From the NCBI GenBank assembly GCA_034189695.1, contig JAXHUA010000172.1, positions 1 through 15,800 on the forward strand: 15,800 nt of DNA. Reading direction: 5' to 3'. The position numbers and the translations under genes were made by a program. This stretch comes from JAXHUA01 sp034189695 (GTDB taxonomy: Bacteria; Chloroflexota; Dehalococcoidia; E44-bin15). Below, one piece after another: positions 14,589 through 15,800 of this stretch. Numbering within the stretch: position 1 is the stretch's first letter; the number at the start of each line of letters is the position of its first letter. The notes beneath the pieces were generated by a model. It ran no database searches, had not been told where the DNA came from, and saw only the letters and a program-made list of their open reading frames with translations.

Positions 14589-14826
14589 CGCTTCCTCCTT
14601 CCATGAAGTGACGCGGCACTTGAGCCAAATGCGGATAGGAGAACGAGCAGACGAGTTCGACCTCACCCCGGAAGTGAGGACACTGCTGGTTGGAGGCCGG
14701 CGGCTGTTTCAGCATACTCTTTTGTCGTTTGAATGTCGCCGAGCACTCCAAGTCGGGCTCTCGCTGTTTCCGGGGGAACGTCATCGCCGGCGAAGACTGC
14801 GTCCCTGCGCATCCATAGCCCCTCGT

Positions 14827-14875
14827 CTCACAATCACAAGTGACATTGTATCAGTGTCTTGGCTGACTCACAATC
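14827..14875. repeat. 9-bp direct repeat CTCACAATC flanking the minus-strand promoter
   Basis: Identical 9-mers at 14827-14835 and 14867-14875, 40 bases apart start to start. The second overlaps the -35 box of the minus-strand promoter and the first lies just downstream of its start site. The spacing of nearly four helical turns would suit a looping repressor. Confidence 0.35.
14845..14873 (-). promoter_or_regulatory. Promoter of the DUF169-hydratase set
   Basis: On the minus strand TTGTGA (14868-14873), a 17-base spacer and TACAAT (14845-14850) form a good sigma-70-type promoter. Transcription would begin near 14838, about 250 bases before the DUF169 start at 14588. Confidence 0.5.
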
Positions 14876-15004
14876 GGCCCAGTGAACATGCGCGACACGT
14901 CCCATTGGCCGACTCAGAGCCTTCCAGGAAGAAGAATCTGGATGTTGATGCTACAACTCCCGCAGGCATGCGTAACTCGGCCACCACACCGCAGTCACTC
15001 GCTG

Positions 15005-15032
15005 TTGACAGGCGAGCAGCATGTGCTAGACT
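15005..15032 (+). promoter_or_regulatory. Promoter of the short-chain dehydrogenase gene
   Basis: A perfect TTGACA (15005-15010), a 16-base spacer and TAGACT (15027-15032), with an extended-10 TG one base before it. The start would be near 15039, leaving a 250-base leader. Confidence 0.5.
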
Positions 15033-15112
15033 GCACGCGCCGAGGCAGCAAGGCCGACCTCTTCGTCACGATGCCAGTTGGAAATGCGACCACGCCGGTC
15101 AGGGAATCCTCG

Positions 15113-15243
15113 AGGACCGTGGCGCATGCGGGAGACACCGCAAGAGACCACGGACTCCTGGCGAAGGCTGAAGCTTCGCCCGTTTCACAGCCCTCTCAGG
15201 AGCCGAAGGGGGCGGGCGGACGAGATTGACTGAGCGCCGCCCG
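15113..15243 (+). ncRNA. Structured leader with three consecutive hairpins
   Basis: Hairpin 1: 15113-15122 pairs with 15148-15159 (10 bp, two-base bulge) and encloses TGCGG/CCGCA (15127-15131 with 15138-15142, six-base loop). Hairpin 2 begins on the next base: GGCGAAG/CTTCGCC (15160-15166 with 15174-15180, 7-base loop). Hairpin 3: CGGGCGG/CCGCCCG (15213-15219 with 15237-15243, 17-base loop), ending 45 bases before the ATG. All lie between the promoter at 15005 and the gene at 15289. They may be a regulatory leader or a small RNA. No known riboswitch class was recognised. Confidence 0.4.
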
Positions 15244-15288
15244 TAACGATGTGAAACACAACCCCGGTAAGCGGAGCAGGATAAAAGG

Positions 15289-15800
15289 ATGAGGGACTTC
15301 GCGGACAGAACGGTCTACGTTGTAGGCGGCTCCAGTGGCATTGGCCTTTCGATTGCACGGGCTCTTTCGGCAAGAGGCGCCCATGTGGTCATCTTCGCCC
15401 GCGCGAAGGACCGCCTCGATCGTGCCCGGGAGCAGGTCGCCGCCTGCGCGGTGTGCGAGCCGCAACGGTTCTCCTGCATGCAGGTCGACGTCTGCAACGG
15501 CGATGAAGTGCTGCGCGTTATGGCCGGAGCGGTATCCCGGTTCGGACCGCCCGACGTGCTCATCAACTGCGCCGGGCGGGCACGGCCCGCTCGCTTCGAG
15601 GAGATGGCCTACGAGCAGTTCGACGAGACCATGAAGACCAACCTCTATGGCGCGTGGACCGCCATTGCAGCGTTGCTGCCCCACATGAAAGAGCGGGGCG
15701 GGTATATCGTCAACGTATCGTCCATGGCCGGACTGATCGGCGTGTTCGGGTACACGGACTACAGCGCCTCCAAGTTCGCCGTGATCGGCCTCTCCGAGGC
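15289..15800 (+). CDS. Short-chain dehydrogenase/reductase, N-terminal 170 residues
   Basis: An NAD(P)-dependent oxidoreductase cut by the window end. The Rossmann glycine motif GGSSGIG is at residues 13-19 and AR follows strand 2. An NCAG motif comes near residue 96. The catalytic set is Ser145 (NVSSMAG), Tyr158 and Lys162 (DYSASK). VGGSSGIG with FARAKDRL resembles the 3-ketodihydrosphingosine reductase-like branch, but generic 3-oxoacyl or alcohol dehydrogenases are equally possible. The ATG at 15289 has GGAGCAGG 8 bases upstream. The nearest genes on the other strand are the hydratase pair, and a ketoreductase next to a hydratase would suit acyl-chain chemistry. That link is inference. Confidence 0.88.
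   Translation, partial: MRDFADRTVYVVGGSSGIGLSIARALSARGAHVVIFARAKDRLDRAREQVAACAVCEPQRFSCMQVDVCNGDEVLRVMAGAVSRFGPPDVLINCAGRARPARFEEMAYEQFDETMKTNLYGAWTAIAALLPHMKERGGYIVNVSSMAGLIGVFGYTDYSASKFAVIGLSE

Larger units (their letters stand above)
14589..15288. other. 700-base non-coding region between divergent genes
   Basis: No frame here looks like a protein; the long open frames have no ribosome site and run through hairpins. The stretch holds a minus-strand promoter (14845-14873), a plus-strand promoter (15005-15032), a repeated 9-mer CTCACAATC (14827-14835 and 14867-14875) and three hairpins ahead of the dehydrogenase gene. The bases 14600-14820 show nothing I can name. Confidence 0.6.

Noticed and set aside
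14476..15171. 231-residue open frame on the plus strand across the 700-base gap
   Set aside because: It starts inside the DUF169 gene on the opposite strand, has no ribosome site, and its Arg-rich, low-order composition does not look like a protein.
14882..15229. 115-residue open frame before the short-chain dehydrogenase
   Set aside because: It spans the promoter and two hairpins, has no ribosome site or domain, and ends close before the real gene.

Overview
The window is GC-rich, densely coded bacterial DNA. It looks chromosomal: I see no insertion sequence, phage gene, CRISPR array, rRNA or tRNA. Gene style suggests an anaerobic or facultative bacterium, and the closest impression is Chloroflexota (Dehalococcoidia-like). 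The reasons are a membrane-anchored respiratory formate dehydrogenase fused into one operon with tatABC, a tiny CxxC zinc-ribbon protein and a DUF4870 protein. That taxonomic guess is inference only.

Layout. (1) At 1-192 (minus) is the start of a cytochrome b subunit cut by the window edge. It reads away from a 340-base control region. (2) Positions 535-7644 (plus) hold a formate-oxidation cassette: a Tat-exported molybdo/tungsto-formate dehydrogenase catalytic subunit with in-frame TGA (selenocysteine) at codon 196, a four-cluster iron-sulfur subunit with a C-terminal anchor, a diheme cytochrome b subunit, FdhE, TatA, a TatB/TatA-like protein and TatC. The cassette therefore encodes the enzyme, its maturation factor and the exporter that would carry the folded enzyme across the membrane. 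Its leader (about 388-534) can form mutually exclusive stems, one of which covers the ribosome binding site of the first gene. (3) Positions 7773-8515 (minus) hold a DUF4870 membrane protein and a 46-residue zinc-ribbon protein that has its own promoter. (4) Positions 8828-11662 (plus) hold a secreted glycine-rich beta-type protein of unknown function, then an OmpR/PhoB-type response regulator and its membrane histidine kinase. The secreted gene is preceded by an 11-bp tandem repeat of the kind bound by OmpR/PhoB regulators. (5) Positions 11775-12659 (plus) hold a metallo-beta-lactamase-fold hydrolase. (6) Positions 12804-14588 (minus) hold a three-gene set: a DUF169 protein and two hot-dog (MaoC-type) proteins. 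One of these has the full hydratase signature and the other has Tyr where the catalytic His should be, so together they look like a split heteromeric hydratase. (7) Positions 14589-15288 are a 700-base non-coding stretch with a promoter for each direction and three consecutive hairpins ahead of the last gene. (8) From 15289 (plus) runs the start of a short-chain dehydrogenase cut by the window end.

How it works together. Formate would be oxidised on the outer face of the membrane by the Sec enzyme. Electrons would pass through the FeS subunit to the cytochrome b and the quinone pool. The co-encoded Tat pathway gives a self-contained export unit, but the selenocysteine machinery (selABCD) is not in the window. 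The most interesting points are the riboswitch-like leader of the Sec-FDH operon, the structured leader of the dehydrogenase, the secreted protein next to its presumed two-component system, and the split hydratase with DUF169.
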